From Streptomyces resistomycificus (lineage in GTDB: Bacteria > Actinomycetota > Actinomycetes > Streptomycetales > Streptomycetaceae): 64,000 nucleotides of DNA. The notes beneath the pieces are model-generated. The model had not been told where the DNA came from. It worked only from the letters and a program-made list of their open reading frames with translations, and did not search any database. The stretch covers positions 186,001 through 250,000 of the forward strand of contig NZ_KQ948992.1 of assembly GCF_001514265.1 (NCBI RefSeq). The letters run 5' to 3'. Both the position numbers and the translations under genes were made by a program. This document shows, one piece after another, positions 1 through 7,915 of the stretch (position 1 is the first letter of the stretch; every line of letters begins with the position of its first letter).

Positions 1-1065
1 GGCCCGCAGCCCGTCCTCGTCGAGCTCCTCGCTCACCCGCACGAACCCGGCGCGCGCGATCACCGCCTGGGACGGGGCGTTGCCCGGCTCCACCGTCGCG
101 AACAGCGACCGCACGTCGTCCCGGGCCAGTGCCCACGCGCACAGCACCCGCAGCGCCTCGGTGGCGTAGCCGTTGCCGCGGGCGCCCTCCACCAGGTCGT
201 AGCCGACCTCCGCGCGGCCCTCCTCGTCCGGTACCCCGTGGAAGCCCATGCCGCCGACCGCGCGGCCGTCGCTGTGCCGCACCAGGGCGAACAGGCCGAA
301 CTCCGGGCGGTGCACGCCCGCCTCGTACGCCTTCAGCATCATCCCGGCGGCCTCCAGCGTGCCCTCGTAGGGGCCGCCCGCCAGCCAGTCGAAGCCCCCG
401 TCGCCGCCCGCGCACAGGTCGGCGGCGGCCGCGGGGGTGACGCCCTCCAGGGTGAGGCGGTCGGCGGTCAGGACCAGGTTGTTGCGCCACTTCCACTCGG
501 TGACCGGCGCACGGCCGGGCAGCTCGCCGCGGCCGGTGGCCCACAGCAGGGTCCGCCAGTGGTCGGGGCCGGGCCGGACGTGCGGGAAGAGCCGGGTCAG
601 GACGTACTCGGCGAGCTCCTCGGCCGGTGTGTACGCCAGCCCGAGGCCCTCGGCGACGTCCCGCGTGTGCAGCAGCACCTCGGCGACGCCCATCGCGGCG
701 AAACCCTCACGGTTCGCGCTGCCGAAGGGGTACGGATGGAAGGCGCGGGCCCGGCGGGGCGTGGCGCGGAAGGCGGCGACCAGCAGCGCGCCGGCCGTCT
801 CGACGACGTCCAGCAGCCCGTCCTGGCCGGTGCCCTCGTCCAAGGTGATCTCGAAGGGGACCCACGCGTGCTGCGCGCGGCCCGCCAGCTGGCCGGCGTA
901 GGCGAGGAGAGCGCCCGCGAGGTGCTCGGCCGTGTCACGGCAGCTCCACTCCAGCCCGCCGGCCCGCACCTCTTCCCAGTCCCGGTCCGTCGCCGTCCGC
1001 TTCCGCAGCAGCGCCAGCGCGCCCGCGACGGCCTCCGCCACCCGTTCCCCGCCCAAGTCCCTCAT
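1..1065 (-). CDS. DinB/maleylpyruvate-isomerase-like domain fused to GNAT acetyltransferase (partial, 3' end outside window)
   Basis: An open frame of 355 codons runs from the ATG at 1065 to the window edge without a stop. The first ~220 residues look like a DinB/mycothiol-dependent maleylpyruvate isomerase N-terminal helical bundle: an early SCRDTAEHLAG helix and the later LLHTRDVAEGLG stretch, the usual places for metal-binding histidines. From about residue 265 the protein switches to a GNAT fold: VGGMGFHGVPDEEGRAEVGY, then the acetyl-CoA loop GARGNGYATEALR, then AGFVRV. It is probably a cytoplasmic N-acetyltransferase joined to a thiol- or metal-binding module. Substrate cannot be told from sequence. 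The domain calls are by eye; the fusion itself is plain because no stop separates the two parts. Confidence 0.8.
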   Translation of the reverse strand, partial: MRDLGGERVAEAVAGALALLRKRTATDRDWEEVRAGGLEWSCRDTAEHLAGALLAYAGQLAGRAQHAWVPFEITLDEGTGQDGLLDVVETAGALLVAAFRATPRRARAFHPYPFGSANREGFAAMGVAEVLLHTRDVAEGLGLAYTPAEELAEYVLTRLFPHVRPGPDHWRTLLWATGRGELPGRAPVTEWKWRNNLVLTADRLTLEGVTPAAAADLCAGGDGGFDWLAGGPYEGTLEAAGMMLKAYEAGVHRPEFGLFALVRHSDGRAVGGMGFHGVPDEEGRAEVGYDLVEGARGNGYATEALRVLCAWALARDDVRSLFATVEPGNAPSQAVIARAGFVRVSEELDEDGLRA

Positions 1066-1091
1066 GGGGGCAGGGTAGGGGGGCCGTTTCC

Positions 1092-1793
1092 TCAGGTCGA
1101 CAGCATTTCCAGCTCGGCGGCCAGGTTGTAGCGGGCCGTGGCCTCCCACTCCGCCTGACCGTGCGGCGTCCTGAACAACCGGGGCAGATCCAGGAGTTGG
1201 CGCAGGATCGCGGCGCGTCCGGTGCGGAAGGCGTCCTGCGGGACGAAGCCGTACTCCTCCCGGACGGCGGCCGTGTAGGCGGCGTACGCGGAGGGCGGTC
1301 CGGCGAGGACGGCGAGGTCCGCGTCGCACAGGACCTGCCCGTCCGGGTCGTCGTCGGCGGGGTCGTGGCCGACGGTGAGCCGGACCAGCCGGGCCACCTC
1401 GGCGGTCTTCGCCGCCGACAGCCCGGCCTCGGGGAGCGCGCGCTCGGCGAGCCGGGCCGAGCGCTCCTCGTTCTCGGAGCGGTCGGGAAGGTAGACCGCG
1501 TCGTGGAACCAGGCGGCCAGGCGTACGACGTCCGGGTCGGCGGCGTGCCTCTCGAGCACGTCGATGTGGTCGAGGACCGCGGTGAGGTGGGTCAGCGTGT
1601 GATAGCGGCGCTGCGGTTCCTGCCAGCGGGCGATGAGGTCGTCGGCGTAGGGGGCCGGGTCGGGATGCGGGGCCGGGTCGGGGTCCGGGGTCCGATGGGG
1701 GTCCGGGGTCCGGCCGGTGGCGGCGGGACCGGGGCTCCGGGCTCCTTCCAGGGCGCGGGCGAAACGGGTGCGCAGGGCGTCGGGATCGGCCAT
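1092..1793 (-). CDS. HD-superfamily metal-dependent phosphohydrolase (COG4339-like)
   Basis: The product is 233 residues from the ATG at 1793, chosen because GGGGAG lies about 8 nt upstream; an in-frame extension to 1964 is rich in Arg and Pro and unlikely to be translated. The metal-binding pattern of the family is visible: RRYHTLTHLTAVLDH, then AAWFHDAVYLP (the HD pair) and LCDADLAVLAG. This family is predicted to hydrolyse phosphate esters; substrates are not known. Residues ~20-50 form a Pro-Asp-rich stretch encoded by degenerate GGGGCCGGGTCGGG-type repeats (1641-1735), so this linker probably varies in length between strains. It faces away from cutC across a ~240-bp region with a promoter for cutC. 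Confidence 0.8.
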   Translation of the reverse strand: MADPDALRTRFARALEGARSPGPAATGRTPDPHRTPDPDPAPHPDPAPYADDLIARWQEPQRRYHTLTHLTAVLDHIDVLERHAADPDVVRLAAWFHDAVYLPDRSENEERSARLAERALPEAGLSAAKTAEVARLVRLTVGHDPADDDPDGQVLCDADLAVLAGPPSAYAAYTAAVREEYGFVPQDAFRTGRAAILRQLLDLPRLFRTPHGQAEWEATARYNLAAELEMLST

Positions 1794-1946
1794 GGCCCCA
1801 TTCTCCCCGGGGCGGGGTTGTGCCCCTAGCGGCGACGCCGCCCCGCTCGTACGGCTGTACTCGGGGCGCGCGCGGCGGGCGGGGCGGCGTACGGGTCGGT
1901 GGGGTGAAGGAGGCGGAGCCGGACACCTACGGGTGAACATCCACGG

Positions 1947-1976
1947 GTGACCTCCTGTCGGCACCGGGCGTATTCT
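1947..1976 (+). promoter_or_regulatory. Predicted sigma-70-type promoter of cutC
   Basis: A -35-like GTGACC (1947-1952) is followed after 18 bp by TATTCT (1971-1976), a good -10 box in this GC-rich setting. Transcription would start near 1983, about 50 nt before the cutC start codon. Confidence 0.5.
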
Positions 1977-1978
1977 GA

Positions 1979-1994
1979 ATTGGACTAGACCTGT
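1979..1994 (+). promoter_or_regulatory. DasR-responsive-element-like box overlapping the cutC transcription start
   Basis: The 16 bases ATTGGACTAGACCTGT match the dre consensus A(C/G)TGGTCTAGACCA(C/G)T of the GntR-family regulator DasR at 13 positions, including the CTAGACC core. The box covers the expected start point, a place where a bound repressor would block transcription. DasR responds to N-acetylglucosamine metabolites in Streptomyces; binding here is inference. Confidence 0.45.
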
Positions 1995-2035
1995 AGTTGT
2001 CCGCTGAACCGCCCGACGAAGACGAATGGGGTCCC

Positions 2036-2725
2036 ATGAGCAAGCGTGCAGTCCTGGAGGTGATCGCCCTCGACGTCGAGGACGCGGTCGCCGCCCAGGC
2101 CGGAGGCGCGGACCGTCTCGAGCTGGTCACCGACATCGCGGCCGACGGGCTGACCCCGTCGGCCGCCACGGTCGCCGGGATCCGGGCCGCCGTCGACATC
2201 TCGCTGCGCGTGATGCTGCGGCCCACGGACGGGTTCGCGCCGGGTGACGTGGACCGGCTGGTGGGGGTCGCCGGGGAGCTGCGGGCCGCGGGCGCCGAGG
2301 AGTTCGTGCTCGGGTTCCTGGACGCGGACGGCGGGGTCGACCTGGCGGCCGTGGAGCGGGTGGCCGGCGTGCTGGACGGCTGCCGGTGGACCTTCCACCG
2401 GGCCATCGACCACGCCGCCGACCGCGACGCGCTGCGCAAGCAGCTCGACGGGCTCACGGGCCTCGACACCTTCCTCACCGCCGGCTCGGCGGCCGGCGTC
2501 GACGAAGGGCTCCCCACCCTGCTCGCGGAGGCACGGCGACGCGGGGAACCCGGCTACGAGCCCCGGATCCTGGTCGGCGGCGGCCTGCGCCTGGACCACC
2601 TCCCCGCCCTCCGGACCGCCGGCGTCGACGCCTTCCACATCGGCGGCGCGGCCCGCCCCGACGGCTGGCAGGGCCCGGTGTCGGCGACGGCGGTGGCCCG
2701 GTGGCGGCGGGTGCTGGACCGTTAG
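2036..2725 (+). CDS. cutC: CutC family protein (copper homeostasis protein CutC)
   Basis: The 229-residue protein fits CutC, a TIM-barrel family of about 200-250 residues. Family signatures are visible: LEVIALDVEDAVAAQAGGAD near the start, the RVMLRPTDGF strand, FTFHRAID-like WTFHRAIDHA around residue 125, and RILVGGGLRLDHL near residue 190. The ATG at 2036 (MSKRAV) is preferred over an in-frame start at 1997, which would translate non-conserved residues. The family was linked to copper tolerance in Escherichia coli, but its true biochemistry is disputed. The DasR-like box just upstream suggests a link to amino-sugar metabolism in this organism. Confidence 0.85.
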   Translation: MSKRAVLEVIALDVEDAVAAQAGGADRLELVTDIAADGLTPSAATVAGIRAAVDISLRVMLRPTDGFAPGDVDRLVGVAGELRAAGAEEFVLGFLDADGGVDLAAVERVAGVLDGCRWTFHRAIDHAADRDALRKQLDGLTGLDTFLTAGSAAGVDEGLPTLLAEARRRGEPGYEPRILVGGGLRLDHLPALRTAGVDAFHIGGAARPDGWQGPVSATAVARWRRVLDR

Positions 2726-2759
2726 GGCCTGTCGGGCCGGTTCAGGTCCAGGTCCAGGT

Positions 2760-4823
2760 CTAGTGGTCCTGGCCCAGCTGTGGTGGCAGCGGTGCCGTGT
2801 GGGTCACCGTCAGGCCGGACACCGCTCGGGTCAGGGCCACGTACAGGCGCCGTAGACCGGTTCGTTCGTCGGGTTCGCCGTCGACCACGGCCTGGGGTTC
2901 GTCCAGGACCACGTAGTCGTACTCCAGACCCTTGGCCAGGGAGGCGGGGACCAGCGTCAGGCGGGTCTCCCGGGTGGTCTCCTCACCCGGCGCGAGGTAG
3001 CCGATGCCCGCCGTGGTGAGCGCCTCGGCGAGGGCGGGTACGCGGGCGTCGGCGGCGATCAGACCGGTCGAGCCCTCGTGGCGCAGCAACTCCTCGCAGG
3101 CGGCGATCACCTCGTCCGCGCCGGCGACCGGTCGCACGTCGAAGAAGCCCGGGTTCTCCCGGACCGAGGCGACCGGGGTCAGGCCCGGCGCGATGTGCGG
3201 GAGGAGGCGGGAGGCGTAGGTGATGACGTCGGTCGGCACGCGGAAACCGGCCGTCAGCTCCTCGATCACGCCGTCCGACTTGCCGAGGTGGGCCAGGGCC
3301 TCGTCCCAACTCCGGGTCGCCCAGGGCGTGGTGCCCTGCGCCAGGTCGCCGAGGACGGTGGCCGAACCGGTGGTGCAGCGGCGGCCCACGGCCCGGTACT
3401 GCATCGGTGAGAGGTCCTGCGCCTCGTCCAGCACCACGTGACCCAGGGAGTGCGTGCGCTGGACCAGGTCGGTCGTCTCGTCGATCAACACCATGTCCGC
3501 CGGCGACCACTTCGCGGACTTCACCGACCGCACCGGCTTCGCCCACAGGATCGTCTTCTGCTCGTCCCCGCTCAGCAGGCCCTCCGCGTGCTCGCCGAGG
3601 AACTCCGCGTCCGTGAGCAGCCGCAGCACGAGCTTCGCCGGGTCGACGGGCGGCCAGATCTGCTTCACGGCGGCCTTCACCGCCGCGTTGCGCGCCACCG
3701 CGTCCTGCACCCGGTCGTCCGGCGCCTCACCGGAGCGTTCCATCTGCACCAGCACGGCGTGCGCGATGCGCTGCGGAAGGGCCTCGCGGGCGGCGCCGTA
3801 GCGGATGTCCCGGTCCAGCAGCTCACGGACGATCTCCTCCACCTCGTACGCCGCGACCCGCCACCGGCGCGAGCCGCGCACCACGACGACCGGCTCGGTC
3901 GGCGGGGTCACGTGCGCGTACACGGCCCGCCTCAGCACCTCCGCCATCCTCGCGTCGCCCTTGACGACGGCGGCGGTCGCGTCGTCCGTGCCGCGCACCT
4001 CCGCGCTCCCGGCCACCAGGTCGTCGACGGTGGCCTGCTTCACCGTCAACTCGCCCAGCGCGGGCAGCACCTGCTCGATGTAGTGCAGGAAGGACTTGTT
4101 CGGCCCGATGACGAGGGTGCCGGTGCGGGCCAGCCGCTCGCGGTGGGCGTACAGCAGATACGCCACCCGGTGCAGACCGACGGCCGTCTTCCCGGTCCCC
4201 GGGCCGCCCTGGACGCACACGGTGCCGCCCAGCCCGGAGCGCACGATCTCGTCCTGCTCGGGCTGGATGGTCGCCACGATGTCGCGCATCGGGCCGACAC
4301 GCGGACGCTCGATCTCCTGCTGGAGCAGCTTGCTGGTGGCCGCCGCCTCGGCCGGGTCGGAGAGGTGCTCGTCCTCGTACGCCGTGAGGTCGCCGCCGGT
4401 GTAGCCGAAGCGGCGGCGCAGCGCGATGTCCATCGGGGTCTTCTTGGACGCCCGGTAGAACGGCTGCGAGACCGGCGCCCGCCAGTCGATGACCATCGGG
4501 TCGCCGTCGTGGTCGTGCACGTGCCGGCGCCCGATGTAGAAGCGCTCCCCCTCCGCGCCCTCGGCCTGCTCGACCCCGGGTGCGTGCAGGTAGTCGAGCC
4601 GGCCGAAGAAGAGCGGGGCGTGGCTGAGGTCGGCCAGCGACTTGATGCGCTCGCCGATCTGGCGCTCCAGGATCTGGGCGTTGACCCAGTTCGCCGTGAC
4701 GTCGCTGATGTCGAGGGACTCGGCGTCCTCACGCATGGCCCGCAGGGCGGCTCGGGAGACGGCGAGGTGGGAGCGTTCGCGGGCGAGGGGATCGTCGTCG
4801 ACCGACGGGGACGGCGTGGACAA
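2760..4823 (-). CDS. helR: HelD/HelR-type RNA polymerase-associated UvrD-like ATPase
   Basis: This 687-residue protein has the superfamily 1 core split by a large insertion: an N-terminal anti-parallel coiled-coil arm (residues ~10-65), YIGRRHVHDHDGDPMVIDWR (~96-115), Walker A GGPGTGKTAVG (206-216), Walker B VVLDEAQDLSPMQ (463-475), motif III VLGDLAQGTTPW (490-501) and motif VI RRLYVALTRA (658-667). This is the layout of HelD/HelR, which strip nucleic acids or rifamycins from RNA polymerase, rather than of a processive helicase. In S. venezuelae HelR is rifamycin-inducible through a rifamycin-associated element; I found no such inverted repeat (core CTTGCGnCAAG) in the 460 bp upstream. It is encoded alone, convergent with cutC. 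Confidence 0.82.
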   Translation of the reverse strand: MSTPSPSVDDDPLARERSHLAVSRAALRAMREDAESLDISDVTANWVNAQILERQIGERIKSLADLSHAPLFFGRLDYLHAPGVEQAEGAEGERFYIGRRHVHDHDGDPMVIDWRAPVSQPFYRASKKTPMDIALRRRFGYTGGDLTAYEDEHLSDPAEAAATSKLLQQEIERPRVGPMRDIVATIQPEQDEIVRSGLGGTVCVQGGPGTGKTAVGLHRVAYLLYAHRERLARTGTLVIGPNKSFLHYIEQVLPALGELTVKQATVDDLVAGSAEVRGTDDATAAVVKGDARMAEVLRRAVYAHVTPPTEPVVVVRGSRRWRVAAYEVEEIVRELLDRDIRYGAAREALPQRIAHAVLVQMERSGEAPDDRVQDAVARNAAVKAAVKQIWPPVDPAKLVLRLLTDAEFLGEHAEGLLSGDEQKTILWAKPVRSVKSAKWSPADMVLIDETTDLVQRTHSLGHVVLDEAQDLSPMQYRAVGRRCTTGSATVLGDLAQGTTPWATRSWDEALAHLGKSDGVIEELTAGFRVPTDVITYASRLLPHIAPGLTPVASVRENPGFFDVRPVAGADEVIAACEELLRHEGSTGLIAADARVPALAEALTTAGIGYLAPGEETTRETRLTLVPASLAKGLEYDYVVLDEPQAVVDGEPDERTGLRRLYVALTRAVSGLTVTHTAPLPPQLGQDH

Positions 4824-5285
4824 GGGGGTGCCTCCGGAGGAACCAGCGGGTGGGTGTCGCGGGATGCCGACCGGTTTCCGTCCGGACGGCGGCTCTCCGT
4901 GCAGGAGGCGGGCAAGAGCGGAGATTGTAGGTGAGCGGGGGAGGGGGTGGCCAACGGTTTTCCGACCGGGCGTGGCGTCGCCCCCGACGGGCTGCGCCGA
5001 CCCTCGGCCCGGTGTGGGCCTTTGTCCTGGTGCTGCCCGTCCGGCCGGCGTGGGCCTTTGTCCTGGTGCTGCCCGTCCGGTTGGTGTGGGCCTTTGGCTT
5101 GGTGCTGCCCGTCCGGCCGGCGTGGGCCTTTGGCCCGGTGCCGCCCCTCCGTCCGGTGCCGCCCCCTAGGGGATGCGCCCTCCCCCCTGAGGGGCACGGC
5201 TCACCCGCGAGTACTACGCGGCGACCACGGCGGGTCGGCCCGAAGACCGATGCAGTCCTTACGCCGGGAGAGTCACCATGGATAC
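4824..5285. other. Gene-free region upstream of helR containing a minisatellite
   Basis: No convincing gene lies in these 462 bp. They hold the helR leader (GGAGG at 4836-4840 serves the other strand by chance) and, at 5012-5155, four tandem 36-bp repeats. Reading frames through the repeats exist on both strands but lack starts with ribosome sites and homologous-looking sequence. Confidence 0.6.
5012..5155 (+). repeat. 36-bp minisatellite, four contiguous copies
   Basis: Four head-to-tail units begin at 5012, 5048, 5084 and 5120. Each contains GTGGGCCTTTG followed by GGTGCTGCCCGTCCGG with a few base changes; copies 1 and 2 are nearly identical and copy 4 is the most degenerate. A fifth partial unit follows. 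The period is a multiple of three, so open frames appear on both strands, but the repeat is in intergenic sequence between helR and a small gene. Confidence 0.9.
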
Positions 5286-5462
5286 ATGAGCGCAGCCACC
5301 ATCACCCCAGTCTCGCGCCCGGCCGGCGCCACACCGGTCCTGGGCAGCCACCGCCACCGCCTCGGCGAGGCCCTGCGCGCCGTGAAGGTCTTCGCAGGGG
5401 CCGCCTTCGACGTGGTCATCCTCGGCGAGTACGGCGAGGAGGCCGGCGTCCGCCGCAGGTAG
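5286..5462 (+). CDS. Small conserved-looking hypothetical protein (58 aa)
   Basis: The ATG at 5286 opens 58 codons (MSAATITPVSRPAG...) ending nine bases before the convergent XPB stop. The reading frame has strong GC-rich third positions, a basic HRHRLGEALRAV helix and a hydrophobic VKVFAGAAFDVVILGEYG segment that is too short and polar-flanked to be a sure membrane span. A GGGAGAG sequence lies upstream, and a three-codon ATG frame (5278) ends at the start codon. I do not recognise a family; function unknown. Confidence 0.6.
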   Translation: MSAATITPVSRPAGATPVLGSHRHRLGEALRAVKVFAGAAFDVVILGEYGEEAGVRRR

Positions 5463-5470
5463 GGAGCCGG

Positions 5471-7114
5471 TCAGCTCTCCGCGAGCAGCTCGTCCGCGTC
5501 CACGATCCGGTACGCGTAGCCCTGCTCCGCCAGGAACCGCTGACGGTGCGCGGCGAAGTCCTGGTCGATGGTGTCCCGGGCGACCACCGAGTAGAAGTGG
5601 GCCTGGTGACCGTCGGCCTTCGGCCGCAGCACCCGCCCCAGCCGCTGTGCCTCCTCCTGCCGTGACCCGAAGGTCCCCGACACCTGGATCGCGACCGTCG
5701 CCTCGGGCAGGTCGATGGAGAAGTTCGCCACCTTCGACACCACCAGGACGCTGATCTCACCCTGCCGGAAGGCCTCGAAGAGCTTCTCCCGCTGGGCGTT
5801 GGAGGTCCCGCCCTTGATCACCGGCGCGTCGAGGTGCTCTCCCAGCTCGTCCAGCTGGTCGATGTACTGCCCGATGACGAGGATCTGCTGCCCGGCGAAC
5901 CGCCTGACGATCGCCTCCGTCACCTTCCGCTTGGTCGCGGTCGTCGCACAGAACCGGTACTTCTCCTCGGTCTCGGCGGTGGCGTACGCGAGCCGCTCGG
6001 AGTCGGTGAGGTTCACCCGGACCTCGACACAGTCCGCCGGCGCGATGTAGCCCTGCGCCTCGATCTCCTTCCACGGCGCGTCGAACCGCTTCGGCCCGAT
6101 CAGCGAGAACACGTCGGACTCCCGCCCGTCCTCCCGCACCAGGGTCGCGGTGAGCCCCAGCCGCCGCCGGGCCTGCAGATCCGCCGTGAACTTGAACACC
6201 GGCGCCGGCAGCAGGTGCACCTCGTCGTAGAGGATCAACCCCCAGTCCCGGGAGTCGAAGAGCTCCAGGTGCGGGTAGACGCCCTTCCGCCGGGTCGTCA
6301 GCACCTGGTAGGTGGCGATGGTGACCGGCCGGATCTCCTTCTTCGTCCCGCTGTACTCGCCGATCTCCTCCTCGGTCAGCGAGGTCCGCTTCACCAGCTC
6401 GTGCTTCCACTGCCGGGCGGAGACCGTGTTGGTGACGAGGATCAGCGTGGTCGACTTCGCCTGCGCCATGGAACCCGCGCCGACCAGCGTCTTTCCCGCA
6501 CCACAGGGAAGGACGACGACACCGGAGCCGCCGTGCCAGAAGTTCTCCACGGCCTGCTTCTGGTACGGGCGCAGCGCCCACCCGTCCTCGTGCAGCTCGA
6601 TCGGGTGCGCCTCGCCGTCCACGTACCCCGCGAGGTCCTCGGCCGGCCAGCCCAGCTTGAGCAGGGTCTGCTTGATCTGCCCCCGCTCGGAGGGGTGCAC
6701 GGCGACGGTGTCGGGATCGATGCGGTTGCCGACCAGCGGGGCGATCCGCTTGGAACGCAGCACCTCCTCCAGGACCGGCCGGTCGGTGGAGGTGAGGACC
6801 AGGCCGTGCGCCGGGTGCTTGGACAGGGTGAGGCGGCCGTAGCGGTCCATCGTCTCCGCGATGTCCACGAGGAGCGCGTGCGGTACCGGGTACCTGCTGT
6901 ACTCCACCAGCGCGTCCACGACCTGCTCGGCGTCGTGCCCGGCCGCCCGCGCGTTCCACAGGCCGAGCGGCGTCACCCGGTAGGTGTGGATGTGCTCCGG
7001 TGCCCGCTCCAGCTCGGCGAACGGCGCGATCGACCGACGGCAGTCGTCGGCCCGCTCGTGATCGACTTCGAGGAGCAGTGTCTTGTCCGACTGGACGATG
7101 AGTGGACCATTCAC
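5471..7114 (-). CDS. xpb: DNA repair helicase XPB (bacterial ERCC3 type)
   Basis: The 547-residue protein is a 3'-5' superfamily 2 DNA helicase of the XPB family, the size of the mycobacterial enzyme. Order of motifs: an N-terminal damage-recognition-like domain (~1-170), RPYQKQAV, Walker A LPCGAGKTLVGAG, DEVH box ILYDEVHLLPAP, GLTATL, the XPB-specific RED motif LVREDGRESD, then VVSKVANFSIDLPEA and QRLGRVLRPK in the second RecA domain. The GTG at 7114 (VNGPLIVQ) is chosen because GGAAAGG lies about 9 nt upstream; the longer frame to 7561 runs over a divergent gene. It lies near an XPB-partner-like gene (7916-10447). Likely role: unwinding damaged DNA. Confidence 0.92.
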   Translation of the reverse strand: MNGPLIVQSDKTLLLEVDHERADDCRRSIAPFAELERAPEHIHTYRVTPLGLWNARAAGHDAEQVVDALVEYSRYPVPHALLVDIAETMDRYGRLTLSKHPAHGLVLTSTDRPVLEEVLRSKRIAPLVGNRIDPDTVAVHPSERGQIKQTLLKLGWPAEDLAGYVDGEAHPIELHEDGWALRPYQKQAVENFWHGGSGVVVLPCGAGKTLVGAGSMAQAKSTTLILVTNTVSARQWKHELVKRTSLTEEEIGEYSGTKKEIRPVTIATYQVLTTRRKGVYPHLELFDSRDWGLILYDEVHLLPAPVFKFTADLQARRRLGLTATLVREDGRESDVFSLIGPKRFDAPWKEIEAQGYIAPADCVEVRVNLTDSERLAYATAETEEKYRFCATTATKRKVTEAIVRRFAGQQILVIGQYIDQLDELGEHLDAPVIKGGTSNAQREKLFEAFRQGEISVLVVSKVANFSIDLPEATVAIQVSGTFGSRQEEAQRLGRVLRPKADGHQAHFYSVVARDTIDQDFAAHRQRFLAEQGYAYRIVDADELLAES

Positions 7115-7323
7115 GCTCGGCACCCTTTCCGTAAGGCCGGAACAGCACGGCCAAACCTCCAGTGTGCCGTACGGCGCGCCGAAGCGGTGGTCCGCGGGCT
7201 GCCCACCGTCTCTCCCCGTCGTCTCCGCCGGTCGGGCCGGACTCGTGGGCAACCCTGCGCGCCCTTCGGTCGTCTGACCGGGCGAGCAGCGCGGTGGGCG
7301 CGACGCGGTGAGGGGTTCACGGT

Positions 7324-7878
7324 ATGGCGGAGCTGTCGGTCCGCGGCTGGGCGACCGGTGCGGGATCCGTGGTCGTGCTGGTGGCCACGGGCGCGTGGGT
7401 GATGTGGCCGGGGAACGTCGACGGGCGGCTGTGGAGCGAGGTGCGGCCGGTGATCGAGGCCCGCATCGCCACCGAGGCGCGGGGCAGCGGGTACGGCGAG
7501 ACCGTCCCCGGCCTCGACGCCCGCTGGTTCTGCCAGGCGGAGGCGCTCGGCCTGGAAGCACGCGGGGACACCGTGCGGGCCGACATCGACACGCTGTGCG
7601 TGGAGTACGGGGTGCACGGCGACGCGCTGGTGGAGTGCAGCGCCGGGCACGTCCCGCAGGTGGTGCGGCTGGAGCGGGACGAGGCGGCCGACGGCGGCTA
7701 CCGGGTCGTGTCCCGGGAGGAGGCGCCCGACGGCGCGGAGAACGCGCGGTGGACGAGAACCCACTTCGGTGTCCTCGGCGCGTCCGCCCTCCAGGAACCC
7801 ATGTCGACCGACGCCCTGGAGGACGAGGCCCGCGGCCACTTCGGCCTGCCCGCCGACGCCGCCGTCGCCGACTGCTGA
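7324..7878 (+). CDS. Hypothetical membrane-anchored protein
   Basis: The 184-residue product starts at ATG 7324 with GAGGGG nine bases upstream. Residues ~12-29 (TGAGSVVVLVATGAWVMW) form one membrane helix, and the rest is hydrophilic and probably outside the cell. Three cysteines (in WFCQAEALG, DTLCVEYG, LVECSAGH) could form a disulfide, and a fourth ends the protein. It looks like an extracytoplasmic protein with a single anchor; I do not recognise the family. It lies between the two XPB-related genes and is convergent with the second. Confidence 0.7.
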   Translation: MAELSVRGWATGAGSVVVLVATGAWVMWPGNVDGRLWSEVRPVIEARIATEARGSGYGETVPGLDARWFCQAEALGLEARGDTVRADIDTLCVEYGVHGDALVECSAGHVPQVVRLERDEAADGGYRVVSREEAPDGAENARWTRTHFGVLGASALQEPMSTDALEDEARGHFGLPADAAVADC

Positions 7879-7915
7879 GCCGGGACCGCGCGCGCCGCGG
7901 CGCGGAGGCCCGCCG

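Noticed and set aside
238..1131. 297-codon plus-strand open frame over the first gene
   Set aside because: It is antisense to the DinB-GNAT frame, lacks recognisable motifs and has Arg/Gly-rich shadow composition.
3438..4934. 498-codon plus-strand frame over helR
   Set aside because: Antisense shadow of a gene with clear helicase motifs.
4046..5197. Minus-strand frame carrying a 12-residue repeat (PDGQHQDKGP type)
   Set aside because: The repeat comes from the 36-bp minisatellite; the frame then runs out of phase through helR and has no ribosome site.
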